A stretch of 26,787 nucleotides of DNA from Ruminococcaceae bacterium UBA7075 (GCA_002493635.1 DKZL01000025.1:1-26787), one strand, 5' to 3'. Positions 8,200 through 15,932 are shown, counted from the stretch's first letter. Notes: a model not told the origin generated them from the sequence alone. Program-made: numbers and translations.

Positions 8200-8529
8200 T
8201 CAAATCATTTCCAAAAATTCCTTTTTGCTTACAATCCTTGCAAATCCGTAGTCCTTACAAATGTTTTCACAAACTTTTTTTGTTTCCTCATCCATATCAC
8301 AGTTAAGGCAAATTACATAATCGTTTTTACCGCGGCTTATCCATTTGACCTTGCTTGCGGCACTTCTGAGCATAAATTCCGCATCATCACACTTGCCGTT
8401 TACAGGAGTTACAAACATTATGGTATTGTCCTTCTTATATCGGAACAAAAACAAAGATATATCTCGGACAAAATAAATAACACCTAATACGGCGAATACA
8501 ACAAGAATACCGGCAGCAACAACATTCAT
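8200..8529 (-). CDS. Small membrane-anchored hypothetical protein
   Basis: 109 aa from ATG 8529, which follows a strong GAGGTGAG ribosome site. A start at 8565 has no such site. One N-terminal membrane helix (about residues 3-24, VVAAGILVVFAVLGVIYFV) is followed by a soluble alpha/beta domain of about 80 residues with a Cys pair (CLNC, later CENIC). The domain looks cytoplasmic. No family is recognised. It is divergent from the DUF1540 gene across a 117-base gap, so the two may share regulation. Confidence 0.65.
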   Translation of the reverse strand: MNVVAAGILVVFAVLGVIYFVRDISLFLFRYKKDNTIMFVTPVNGKCDDAEFMLRSAASKVKWISRGKNDYVICLNCDMDEETKKVCENICKDYGFARIVSKKEFLEMI

Positions 8530-8646
8530 ATAACTCACCTCAATATATTTTATTGCAAAAAACAAAATTTGTGCAGTATATTTTAACTGCTCGTTGAAAT
8601 AATAATAAAAGTGGTACGAGCCACATAAATTTTAGAGGTGACTAAT

Positions 8647-8835
8647 ATGACAAACAATTCTTATGCAAATCAGAGTATTGCTTGCACTGTTACAAACTGC
8701 AAGAACCACAACAGCACAAAGAATTTCTGCTCACTTGAGTCAATCAAGGTAGGCACACATGAGGCTAACCCGACAGTTTGCCAGTGCACTGACTGTCAGA
8801 GCTTTGAACTCAAAAAAGATTGCGGCTGCAAGTAA
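8647..8835 (+). CDS. DUF1540 small cysteine-rich protein
   Basis: 62 aa. The core (IACTVTNCKNH, then FCSLESIKVGTHEANP, then QCTDCQSFE) is the DUF1540 pattern, common as one or two copies in small Clostridial and Bacillus proteins. It has eight Cys and several His in 62 residues, so metal binding is likely but not shown. ATG 8647 is chosen over GTG 8638 because GAGGTG (8635-8640) is the ribosome site at normal spacing. The C-terminal DCGCK adds two Cys beyond the domain. Function is unknown; some relatives are found in spore-forming species. Confidence 0.8.
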   Translation: MTNNSYANQSIACTVTNCKNHNSTKNFCSLESIKVGTHEANPTVCQCTDCQSFELKKDCGCK

Positions 8836-8849
8836 TCTTTTAGCTATGC

Positions 8850-8885
8850 AAAACACCCTCATCAAGTTTTGAGGGTGTTTTGTGT
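8850..8885 (+). terminator. Rho-independent terminator of the DUF1540 gene
   Basis: Arms AAAACACCCTCA (8850-8861) and TGAGGGTGTTTT (8870-8881), perfect over 12 bp, followed by T-rich sequence. Confidence 0.88.
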
Positions 8886-8907
8886 ATTACATACAGGGGG
8901 AGTAGAA

Positions 8908-9840
8908 GTGGAAATCTTTTATGCGGTAATTTCGCAAATCGGAGTTTTGTTTTCATTTATATTCATAGGTTTTATTCTTCGGCGTTTTGCTTTGCTTCCC
9001 GAAAAAGCAAGTGAGGTTTTTTCTAAACTTGAAAATCAAATTCTGATGCCTGCTGTTGTTATCAATACATTTCGCACAAATTGCACTGTTAAAAATATCA
9101 GTGAAAAATGGGTGTTTATTGCATACAGTGCCGCAGTACTGACTTTTTGCATTATTGTGGGATTTGTTGTTTCACGCTTTCTGGGCAAGACAGAATATCT
9201 TAAAAAAATCTACCGCTATTCACTCTCTGTTTCGAACTTCGGCTTTGTCGGAACAGCAATGGTTGTGGGAATTTACGGCGGTGACAGTATTGAGGTTTTT
9301 GATTATCTGATGTTCACTCTGCCTTTGAATTTATTTACCTATTCAATAGGTATTTCATGGCTTGTTCCCGACGGAGGAAAGACTTTTTCGCTTAAAACAT
9401 TTATTAATCCAATCTTTGTTTCACTGTTCATAGGTGCAATCCTCGGACTTTTGAATTTGCCGAAATTTGATATTGTCACAACTATAATCACCGGAGCTGC
9501 TGATTGTATGTCACCGATTGCAATGATTCTTACCGGTTTTGTAATAGGCGGATACCAATTCAGAAATCTTTTTTCACAGTGGCAGACATATGTTGTTGCT
9601 GCAATCAGACTTGTCGCTATTCCTTCGGTTGTCGTGTTGGTGCTTAAGTTTTTGAATACGCCAAATGAGATTATTATAGCTACTCTTTGCGCTCATGCAA
9701 TGCCTTTGGGGTTAAACACGGTTATTATTCCGTCAGCATACGGAAAACCAGTGGAGGCAGGAGCAAGTATGGCACTTGTATCACAGCTTAGTGCAATAGT
9801 CACGATTCCAGTACTTTTTTTGGTGTTCACAGGTATATAA
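8908..9840 (+). CDS. AEC-family transporter (auxin efflux carrier / malate permease type)
   Basis: 310 aa from GTG 8908, preceded by AGGGGGAG at a 5-base distance. An earlier in-frame start at 8869 would lie inside the preceding terminator and is rejected. It has about ten membrane helices in two halves. The N-terminal IGFILRRFALLPEKASEVFSK and LENQILMPAVVINTF are characteristic of the AEC family, as is the C-terminal CAHAMPLGLNTVIIPSAYG. Members export or exchange organic acids or other small anions; the substrate is not predictable here. It is followed by the metY-cysK leader on the same strand, which has its own promoter. A link to sulfur amino acid traffic is possible but only positional. 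Confidence 0.85.
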   Translation: MEIFYAVISQIGVLFSFIFIGFILRRFALLPEKASEVFSKLENQILMPAVVINTFRTNCTVKNISEKWVFIAYSAAVLTFCIIVGFVVSRFLGKTEYLKKIYRYSLSVSNFGFVGTAMVVGIYGGDSIEVFDYLMFTLPLNLFTYSIGISWLVPDGGKTFSLKTFINPIFVSLFIGAILGLLNLPKFDIVTTIITGAADCMSPIAMILTGFVIGGYQFRNLFSQWQTYVVAAIRLVAIPSVVVLVLKFLNTPNEIIIATLCAHAMPLGLNTVIIPSAYGKPVEAGASMALVSQLSAIVTIPVLFLVFTGI

Positions 9841-9849
9841 CATTCAATA

Positions 9850-9866
9850 CCTACTAATTATATAGG
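9850..9866 (+). promoter_or_regulatory. Operator-like inverted repeat 1 upstream of metY-cysK
   Basis: CCTAC-N7-ATAGG followed by ATAA, about 70 bases before the expected transcript start. It has the same half-sites and spacer as the site at 9939-9955. It recalls Rrf2-family (CymR/IscR-like) sites, but the regulator is not identified. Confidence 0.45.
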
Positions 9867-9895
9867 ATAAATAGTAAAAATTTTCAAAAAGGCTA

Positions 9896-9923
9896 TTGAC
9901 ATTTTATTTTTTTATGATATGAT
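9896..9923 (+). promoter_or_regulatory. Sigma-A promoter of the metY-cysK operon
   Basis: A perfect TTGACA (9896-9901), a 16-base spacer and TATGAT (9918-9923). Transcription should start near 9930, giving a leader of about 155 bases. Confidence 0.7.
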
Positions 9924-9938
9924 ATAGATACATTAAAA

Positions 9939-9955
9939 CCTATCAAACATATAGG
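9939..9955 (+). promoter_or_regulatory. Operator-like inverted repeat 2, just after the transcript start
   Basis: CCTAT-N7-ATAGG, a perfect 5-bp inverted repeat with the same geometry as 9850-9866. Its place at about +10 to +25 would suit a repressor. Confidence 0.5.
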
Positions 9956-9974
9956 AATTAAAGGAATGGTGTCT

Positions 9975-10019
9975 ATGTATCTTTTATTAAAACGATGTTG
10001 CTTTGATACACGAATGTGA
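9975..10019 (+). CDS. Candidate cysteine-sensing leader peptide
   Basis: A 14-codon frame encodes MYLLLKRCCFDTRM, with two adjacent Cys codons (TGT TGC, 9996-10001). AAGGA (9961-9965) lies 9 bases before the ATG, a normal ribosome site. The frame lies inside the 5' leader of two sulfur-assimilation genes, 66 bases before metY. Cys-rich leader peptides before cysteine genes are known in other bacteria, where ribosome stalling at Cys codons signals shortage. Here the function is inferred from position and codons. No U-run terminator is visible after it, so control might be translational rather than by transcription attenuation. Confidence 0.6.
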   Translation: MYLLLKRCCFDTRM

Positions 10020-10085
10020 AATCAGCCTTTGATTGACCATTAATATATCTATATCAAAATATTATTATGAAAAGAGGAAATAAAA

Positions 10086-11381
10086 ATGAGCGAACTTAAA
10101 GATAGAAATTTAAAATTTGAAACACTCCAGCTTCATATAGGACAGGAACAGGCAGACCCCGTTACGGATGCAAGAGCTGTTCCGATTTACGCATCAACAT
10201 CATATGTATTTCACGACAGCCAAGACGCAGCCGACCGTTTTGCACTGAAAGCTGCAGGTAATATCTACGGCAGACTTACTAATCCTACGCAGGATATTTT
10301 TGAACGCCGTATAGCAGCTTTGGAGGGCGGTTCAGCGGCTCTTGCGGTTGCCTCGGGCGCAGCGGCTATTACATACACAATTCAGGCGCTTACTAAAGCA
10401 GGTGACAATGTTGTTGCTGCAAAGACTATCTACGGCGGTACATACAATCTGCTTGAACACACTTTGCCGACATACGGAGTGAATGCAAAATTTGTTGACC
10501 CTGATGAAGAGGGCGCATTTGAAAATGCTATTGACGAAAACACAAAGGCTATATACATTGAAAGTCTCGGGAATCCTAATTCAAACCTTATTGATATTGA
10601 AAAGGTTGCTGTCATTGCACACGCACACAATATTCCGCTCGTTGTTGACAGCACATTTGCTACTCCGTTCCTGCTCCGTCCGTTTGAATACGGCGCAGAC
10701 ATTGTTGTTCATTCTGCAACTAAGTTTATCGGCGGTCACGGTACGGCAATCGGCGGTGTAATTATTGAAAGCGGTAATTTTGATTGGGCGGCTTCAGGCA
10801 AGTTCCCACAGTTCAGCGAACCAAATGCTTCATATCACGGTGCGGTGTTCACACAGGCTGCACCGGGTGCGGCACTTGTAACCTTTGTGCGTGCAATTCT
10901 TCTGCGAGATACGGGTGCAACGCTTTCTCCATTCCACGCTTTTATCTTTTTACAGGGACTTGAAACACTCTCGCTCCGTGTTGAACGTCACGCAGAAAAC
11001 ACAAAGAAGGTTATCGAATATCTTGCAAGCAATCCAAAGGTTGAAAATGTCAATCACCCGTCGCTTCCGGACTCAAAGTACAAGTCGCTTTATGATAAAT
11101 ATTTCCCAAATGGAGGCGGTTCAATCTTTACTTTTGAAATCAAGGGTACTGAGGATGATGCAAAGAAATTCATTGATAACCTCAAGATTTTTTCACTTCT
11201 TGCCAATGTTGCGGATGTAAAGTCGCTTGCAATTCATCCTGCTTCAACAACACATTCACAGCTTAATGAACAAGAGCTTGAGGAACAGGGTATCAAGCCG
11301 AATACAATCAGACTTTCTATCGGTACGGAACATATTGATGATATAATATTTGACTTGCAGGAAGCATTTGACTCAATTTAA
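10086..11381 (+). CDS. metY: O-acetylhomoserine sulfhydrylase (PLP, Cys/Met metabolism family)
   Basis: 431 aa, full length for the family. The PLP-binding lysine lies in VHSATKFIGGHG (Lys213), with SGAAAITYTIQAL and the YGRLTNPTQD substrate and PLP motif upstream. The long form and ETLQLHIGQE start fit O-acetylhomoserine aminocarboxypropyltransferase rather than cystathionine enzymes. It would make homocysteine from O-acetylhomoserine and sulfide (methionine pathway), in the cytoplasm. Ribosome site AGAGGA precedes ATG 10086. It is the first structural gene of the operon, 34 bases before cysK. A leader with a Cys-codon peptide and two operator-like sites precedes it. A related sulfhydrylase activity on O-acetylserine cannot be excluded. 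Confidence 0.92.
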   Translation: MSELKDRNLKFETLQLHIGQEQADPVTDARAVPIYASTSYVFHDSQDAADRFALKAAGNIYGRLTNPTQDIFERRIAALEGGSAALAVASGAAAITYTIQALTKAGDNVVAAKTIYGGTYNLLEHTLPTYGVNAKFVDPDEEGAFENAIDENTKAIYIESLGNPNSNLIDIEKVAVIAHAHNIPLVVDSTFATPFLLRPFEYGADIVVHSATKFIGGHGTAIGGVIIESGNFDWAASGKFPQFSEPNASYHGAVFTQAAPGAALVTFVRAILLRDTGATLSPFHAFIFLQGLETLSLRVERHAENTKKVIEYLASNPKVENVNHPSLPDSKYKSLYDKYFPNGGGSIFTFEIKGTEDDAKKFIDNLKIFSLLANVADVKSLAIHPASTTHSQLNEQELEEQGIKPNTIRLSIGTEHIDDIIFDLQEAFDSI

Positions 11382-11415
11382 TTTAATATATATTAATACG
11401 AAGGGACTTGATTTT

Positions 11416-12348
11416 GTGTCAAAAATATATAAAAGTGTGACGGAACTTATTGGCAGAACACCGATTATTGAATTAAAAAATATTGAAGAAAAGCACAATC
11501 TGAAAGCAACTGTTCTTGCAAAGCTTGAATACTTTAATCCGGCAGGAAGCGTTAAGGACAGAGTGGCTAAGGCTATGATTGAGGACGCCGAGAAAAGCGG
11601 TGTGCTTAAAAAGGATGCGACAATCATTGAACCGACCTCGGGCAACACGGGCATTGGTCTTGCGTCTGTTGCTACAGCAAAGGGTTATAAAACAATACTG
11701 ACAATGCCCGAAACAATGAGCATTGAAAGAAGAAATCTTCTTAAGGCATACGGTGCTGAGATTGTACTTACAGACGGAACAAAGGGGATGAGCGGTGCTA
11801 TTGCAAAGGCAAATGAGCTTAAAGAAGAAATTGAGAATGCAGTAATTCTCGGGCAGTTTGTCAATCCCGCTAATCCAAAGGTTCATTATGAAACTACCGG
11901 ACCAGAAATTTTTGAGGACACTGACGGCAATGTTGACATTTTTGTTGCAGGTGTTGGAACAGGCGGAACATTGAGCGGTACAGGCAAATATCTTAAGAGT
12001 AAAAATCCAAGTGTAAAGGTTGTTGCCGTAGAGCCGGCAACTTCACCGGTGCTTTCAGAGGGACACGGTGGTCCGCATAAAATACAGGGTATAGGAGCAG
12101 GCTTTGTGCCTGATACACTTGACACAGATATTTATGATGAAATTATTACAGTCAAGAATGAAGATGCTTTTGCAACAGCGAATACCATTGCAAAATCTGA
12201 GGGTATTCTTGTGGGGATTTCATCCGGTGCATCCTTGTGGGCGGCTGTTGAGCTTGCAAAGCGTCCTGAAAATGAGGGCAAAACTATTGTGGCACTGCTC
12301 CCCGACACAGGTGAGCGTTACCTTTCAGCCGGTGTATACAGTGATTGA
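11416..12348 (+). CDS. cysK: Cysteine synthase (O-acetylserine sulfhydrylase A)
   Basis: 310 aa from GTG 11416, with GAAGGGA 9 bases upstream. The frame stays open upstream into metY, but those codons are not family sequence. PLP lysine is Lys47 in NPAGSVKDRV, the substrate loop is PTSGNTGIG (73-81), and the phosphate-binding GTGGTLSGTG is present. It forms cysteine from O-acetylserine and sulfide. Paired with metY, it gives the cell both cysteine and homocysteine directly from sulfide. No serine acetyltransferase gene (cysE) is in the window, so the acetylserine supply is elsewhere. Confidence 0.95.
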   Translation: MSKIYKSVTELIGRTPIIELKNIEEKHNLKATVLAKLEYFNPAGSVKDRVAKAMIEDAEKSGVLKKDATIIEPTSGNTGIGLASVATAKGYKTILTMPETMSIERRNLLKAYGAEIVLTDGTKGMSGAIAKANELKEEIENAVILGQFVNPANPKVHYETTGPEIFEDTDGNVDIFVAGVGTGGTLSGTGKYLKSKNPSVKVVAVEPATSPVLSEGHGGPHKIQGIGAGFVPDTLDTDIYDEIITVKNEDAFATANTIAKSEGILVGISSGASLWAAVELAKRPENEGKTIVALLPDTGERYLSAGVYSD

Positions 12349-12364
12349 TGTTTAATACGCAAGA

Positions 12365-12411
12365 ACACCCCGCTTTCAGGCATATCATAATTATGCCTGA
12401 AAGCGGGGTGT
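12365..12411. terminator. Strong bidirectional terminator after cysK
   Basis: A perfect 20-bp inverted repeat (12365-12384 with 12392-12411) has a 7-base loop and T-rich flanks. It separates the converging cysK and thrH genes. Confidence 0.92.
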
Positions 12412-12431
12412 AATTTTGTTGTTACAAATTA

Positions 12432-13031
12432 TTAAAGTGCCTGCTTGATAGCTGCAAGAAGCTCGTCATATGTTTCAAAAGCAGGAAGCTCAGGATTGTC
12501 AGCTTTGATTTTGTCTGTGCTCTTAAATAAAAATCCTGCCTTGCTTGCCTTTATCATACCAAGGTCATTGTAGCTGTCTCCGCTTGCAATAGTTTCATAT
12601 CCGATTGACTGCAATGCCTTAACGGTTGTATATTTGGAATTTTCAATTCTCATCTTAAAGCCTGTGATTTCTCCGTTTTCAGCCACTTCAAGCGAATTGC
12701 AGAAAATTGTAGGCCAGCCGAGCTTTTGCATAAGCGGCTTTGCAAATTGTGTGAATGTATCACTTATGATAATAACCTGTGTAATTGAACGAAGTTCATC
12801 CAGAAATTCCTTTGCACCCTTCATAGGGTCAATAGTAGCAATTGTTTCCTGAATTTCCTTAAGACCCAGATTATGCTGCTTTAAAATATCAATGCGGTAT
12901 TGCATAAGCTTTGAATAATCAGGTTCGTCACGGGTAGTTTTCTTTAACTCTTCAATTCCTGTAGCCTCTGCAAAGGCAATCCAGATTTCAGGTACAAGTA
13001 CACCCTCAAGGTCAAGACATACTATATTCAT
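12432..13031 (-). CDS. thrH: ThrH-like HAD phosphatase (phosphoserine phosphatase / homoserine phosphotransferase)
   Basis: 199 aa, close to the length of Pseudomonas ThrH and alike along its whole length. HAD motif I is CLDLEGVLVPEIW, where the second acid is Glu9 as in ThrH. Motif II is ISDTF (Ser90/Asp91) and motif IV is GDSYND (151-156). The family removes phosphate from phosphoserine and can pass it to homoserine, thereby linking serine and threonine synthesis. Here the activity is inferred. Serine and homoserine feed cysK and metY respectively, so the neighbourhood is metabolically coherent although the genes converge. AAGGATTAAT precedes ATG 13031. Confidence 0.88.
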   Translation of the reverse strand: MNIVCLDLEGVLVPEIWIAFAEATGIEELKKTTRDEPDYSKLMQYRIDILKQHNLGLKEIQETIATIDPMKGAKEFLDELRSITQVIIISDTFTQFAKPLMQKLGWPTIFCNSLEVAENGEITGFKMRIENSKYTTVKALQSIGYETIASGDSYNDLGMIKASKAGFLFKSTDKIKADNPELPAFETYDELLAAIKQAL

Positions 13032-13239
13032 ATTAATCCTTCTTTCACATAAAACTCATATTACATAATATACCATACTTTGCATCCTGTTTCAAGTATT
13101 TTACAAGTCTTAATCGCATTTCATAATATATTACAGGTAATTTTCTTTTAATATATTACTTATTGTAATATTATGTTATATATCTTGTGCAGTGCTTAAT
13201 TGTGTAAATCTATATTCATATCCAAAAAATACTTGATAT
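13032..13239. other. AT-rich intergenic region upstream of thrH and the cyclophilin gene
   Basis: Divergent promoter region with many TATTA and TAATAT stretches. No frame, repeat or structured element stands out apart from the cyclophilin promoter to its right. Confidence 0.5.
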
Positions 13240-13267
13240 TTGACAAAATATAGGTTAAAATCATAAT
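13240..13267 (+). promoter_or_regulatory. Probable promoter of the cyclophilin-galE unit
   Basis: TTGACA (13240-13245), 16-base spacer, CATAAT (13262-13267), 45 bases before the ATG at 13312. Confidence 0.5.
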
Positions 13268-13311
13268 GATATTATTATACTATTTTATACAGAAAGAAAG
13301 GAATATTGTTT

Positions 13312-13830
13312 ATGAGCAATCCTATTGTTACTATTGAAATGGAAAACGGCAAAACAATTACGGCGGAGCTTTTTCCTGAAATCGCACCGAATACCGTTAA
13401 TAATTTTATTAGTCTTATCAAAAAAGGTTTTTATGACGGATTGACATTTCACAGAGTAATCTACGGCTTTATGCTTCAAGGCGGATGCCCTGAAGGCACA
13501 GGTATGGGAGGTCCGGGCTATTCAATAAAAGGCGAATTTTCCGGCAACGGCTTTAAAAATGAGCTTAAACACACTGAGGGTGTGCTCTCAATGGCACGTT
13601 CAATGATGCCTGACTCAGCAGGTTCACAGTTTTTTATTATGCACAAGGCAGCTCCGCATCTTGACGGTCAGTACGCTGCGTTCGGCAAGGTTACTGACGG
13701 TATGGATGTTGTCAATGAAATTGCAGAGGTTGATACGGATTTCAGCGATAAACCTCTTGACCCGCAGGTTATCAAAAAAATTACAGTTGATACAAAGGGT
13801 GTTGATTATCCTGAGCCTGAAAAGTGTTAA
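13312..13830 (+). CDS. Cyclophilin-type peptidyl-prolyl cis-trans isomerase
   Basis: 172 aa from ATG 13312, 9 bases after AAAGGA. The cyclophilin signature is intact: FHRVIYGFMLQGG with the catalytic Arg, then SMARSMMPDSAGSQFFIMH, then HLDGQYAAFGKVTDGMDVV. There is no signal peptide, so it is a cytoplasmic folding helper. galE follows after 37 bases on the same strand, with its own ribosome site, and the two may be co-transcribed. Confidence 0.93.
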   Translation: MSNPIVTIEMENGKTITAELFPEIAPNTVNNFISLIKKGFYDGLTFHRVIYGFMLQGGCPEGTGMGGPGYSIKGEFSGNGFKNELKHTEGVLSMARSMMPDSAGSQFFIMHKAAPHLDGQYAAFGKVTDGMDVVNEIAEVDTDFSDKPLDPQVIKKITVDTKGVDYPEPEKC

Positions 13831-13867
13831 TTGTGTTCTTTAGTTATTATCTTGAAAGGATGAAAAT

Positions 13868-14881
13868 ATGAAGGTTTTATTAGCCGGAGGCGCAGGTTAT
13901 ATAGGAACGCATACGTGCGTAGAACTTATAAACAGCGGTCATGAGGTTGTAATTGCGGACAATTTTTCAAACAGTTGTCCCGAAGCTGTAGCTCGTGTTG
14001 AAGAAATAACAGGCAAAAAAATTCCGCTTTATGAGGCTGATGTTTGCGACAAGAATGCCGTTGACAGAATTTTTTCCGAAAACGATCTTGATGCAGTAAT
14101 TCATTTTGCAGGTCTTAAGGCAGTTGGTGAAAGCGTTGAAAAGCCTGTTGAATATTACAGAAATAATATTGATTCAACGCTCACCTTGCTTGAAGCAATG
14201 AAAAAGTATAATGTAAACAGATTTATTTTCAGTTCATCTGCAACAGTTTACGGAACTCCTGTTTCTGTTCCTCTTGTTGAAACTATGCCGACAGGTTCTC
14301 CGACAAATCCTTACGGCTGGACAAAGCTGATGATGGAGCAGATTCTTACGGATACGGCAAATGCCAATCCTGAAATGTCCATTGTTATACTCCGTTACTT
14401 CAATCCTATCGGTGCCCACGAAAGCGGAAGAATAGGTGAAGACCCCAACGGAATTCCAAACAATCTTATGCCGTACATTACACAGGTTGCCGCAGGAAGA
14501 CTTAAACAGCTCGGTGTTTTCGGTGATGATTATCCTACACATGACGGTACGGGTGTGCGTGACTACATTCATGTAGTCGATCTTGCAAAGGGTCATGTCA
14601 AGGCTATTGAGTATTCAGCTGCACACAAGGGAACCGAGATATTCAACCTTGGTACGGGAACAGGTTACAGCGTGCTTGACATCGTAAAGGCATTTGAAAA
14701 GGCGAACGGTGTTGAAATTCCTTATCAGATTAAACCTCGTCGTGCAGGAGATATTGCCGAATGTTTTGCTGACGCATCCAAAGCTAAGGAGCTTCTTGGC
14801 TGGGTTGCTGATAAAAATCTTGAGGATATGTGCCGTGATTCATGGAATTGGCAGTCAAATAATATCAACGGTTACAAATAA
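13868..14881 (+). CDS. galE: UDP-glucose 4-epimerase
   Basis: 337 aa, normal length. The NAD-binding motif GGAGYIGTHT opens the Rossmann fold. Catalytic residues are in SSSATVYG (Ser at 122-124) and Tyr149-x3-Lys153 (NPYGWTKLMME). It interconverts UDP-glucose and UDP-galactose for galactose use or for envelope polysaccharide precursors. GAAAGGATG precedes ATG 13868. It lies just upstream of the surface-protein genes, which have their own promoter. No rho-independent terminator was seen directly after it. Confidence 0.95.
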   Translation: MKVLLAGGAGYIGTHTCVELINSGHEVVIADNFSNSCPEAVARVEEITGKKIPLYEADVCDKNAVDRIFSENDLDAVIHFAGLKAVGESVEKPVEYYRNNIDSTLTLLEAMKKYNVNRFIFSSSATVYGTPVSVPLVETMPTGSPTNPYGWTKLMMEQILTDTANANPEMSIVILRYFNPIGAHESGRIGEDPNGIPNNLMPYITQVAAGRLKQLGVFGDDYPTHDGTGVRDYIHVVDLAKGHVKAIEYSAAHKGTEIFNLGTGTGYSVLDIVKAFEKANGVEIPYQIKPRRAGDIAECFADASKAKELLGWVADKNLEDMCRDSWNWQSNNINGYK

Positions 14882-14928
14882 GATATTTTGTCTTCACAAA
14901 AAATTCACAATATATTCATTATTTTTTA

Positions 14929-14957
14929 TTGAATTTTGTTTTAATTTGTTGTATAAT
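14929..14957 (+). promoter_or_regulatory. Sigma-A promoter of the membrane-anchored cohesin-like protein
   Basis: TTGAAT (14929-14934), exactly 17 bases, TATAAT (14952-14957). Transcript start is expected near 14964, about 34 bases before ATG 14998. The leader lacks the 5' hairpin of the other two surface genes. Confidence 0.7.
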
Positions 14958-14997
14958 CATTTTTGTAATTTTACATTTTAAAGGAATGAAGAAACAA

Positions 14998-15828
14998 ATG
15001 AAAAAGAACCTATTAAAAATTTCATCATTGTTAGCAGCTCTTCTTGTTGTGTTTGCAGCAATGGGAACAACAGCCTTTGCTGCTGAAGAACTCAATGTAA
15101 ACTCTGCAATTACTGTAGAAAAGGGCGATAAGCTTACTTTTACAATTAATCTTGCGGATTGTGACAAGAAGATTGTTGGTTTGCAGATGTATTTAAATTA
15201 TGACAACTCAAAGCTTAAGTATGTTGACGGATCACTTAAGTTTGACAAATTTGACGGTGTTGTATACAATGCAAAGCTTGACAATCAGATTGCAATTACC
15301 TGGACTAATGTTATGGAGGAAGTTGACTTTTCAAAACAGGGTTCATTTCTTTCTGTTCAGTTTGAAGTTGTAGGTACGGGTGAAACATCAATTTCACAGT
15401 ACATTGCGCATATGTATGATATGGATATGGTAACGCTTTCAAATTATAAGTTTACCTATGACTACTCAACGGAAAACGGCGACAGCAAGACTGACCAACA
15501 GGCAGTAATTACAACTGACGAAGAGTTTCTTAATACTCATACCGGTTCGTTTGTAAACTATGATGACGGTATGGGTGACAATTCACCGAACAAGGATACC
15601 CACAAAGAAATTAAGGGTTCGGAAATCGTAACGAAGGTTGTACAGGCTACTCATTATGAAGTAGTCAACAGCAAGGACTCGTCAGGCGGTTCGGGTACCA
15701 CCGTGTTAATTATAGTGGGTGTCGCAGTAGTAGTTCTGGCAATTATTGCTGTTATCATAGTAAAAAAGAAAGATGATTCCAAAAAGTCTTCAGAAGAAGC
15801 AAAGAAAGGACATTATGCCGAAAAATAA
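14998..15828 (+). CDS. Membrane-anchored surface protein with one cohesin-like domain
   Basis: 276 aa from ATG 14998, with AAGGA upstream. The frame reads further upstream but would start in the promoter. A signal peptide spans 1-28 (cut after TAFA). Residues 30-165 read like a cohesin: GDKLTFTINLADC, then LNYDNSKLKYVDG, then SFLSVQFEVVGTGETSI. A spacer (about 166-230) leads to a membrane helix (234-254, TTVLIIVGVAVVVLAII) and a short Lys-rich cytoplasmic tail. There is no sortase motif, so it should stay in the membrane. Cohesins bind dockerin-bearing enzymes. A single membrane-tethered one would act as a docking station. Alternatives are another Ig-like beta-sandwich with no dockerin partner. 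No dockerin is encoded in this window. Confidence 0.68.
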   Translation: MKKNLLKISSLLAALLVVFAAMGTTAFAAEELNVNSAITVEKGDKLTFTINLADCDKKIVGLQMYLNYDNSKLKYVDGSLKFDKFDGVVYNAKLDNQIAITWTNVMEEVDFSKQGSFLSVQFEVVGTGETSISQYIAHMYDMDMVTLSNYKFTYDYSTENGDSKTDQQAVITTDEEFLNTHTGSFVNYDDGMGDNSPNKDTHKEIKGSEIVTKVVQATHYEVVNSKDSSGGSGTTVLIIVGVAVVVLAIIAVIIVKKKDDSKKSSEEAKKGHYAEK

Positions 15829-15903
15829 CATTGATTGTAAAAATCACTAAATATTTTACAGATATTTTGTTGAAATTTTTGCTTTGTTTCAATAATTTAG
15901 TAA

Positions 15904-15932
15904 TTGATTTTTGGATTTATTTATTATATAAT
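15904..15932 (+). promoter_or_regulatory. Promoter of the putative carbohydrate-binding surface protein
   Basis: TTGATT (15904-15909), 17 bases, TATAAT (15927-15932). It is nearly the same as the promoter at 20557-20585, including the bases between the boxes near -35. Confidence 0.72.

Larger units (their letters stand above)
9921..10055. repeat. Long-range inverted repeat in the metY-cysK leader
   Basis: 9921-9936 and 10040-10055 are complementary at 15 of 16 positions. They flank operator 2 and the leader peptide. The left arm overlaps the -10 region, so only its last ~7 bases would be in the RNA. The pair may act at DNA level or be a remnant. The right arm can alternatively pair through TATCAAA (10052-10058) with TTTGATA (10002-10008), just after the leader peptide Cys codons. 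Confidence 0.5.

Noticed and set aside
9841..10085. SAM (S-box) riboswitch or T-box before metY
   Set aside because: No S-box core, no T-box motif and no terminator hairpin with a U-run was recognised in the leader.
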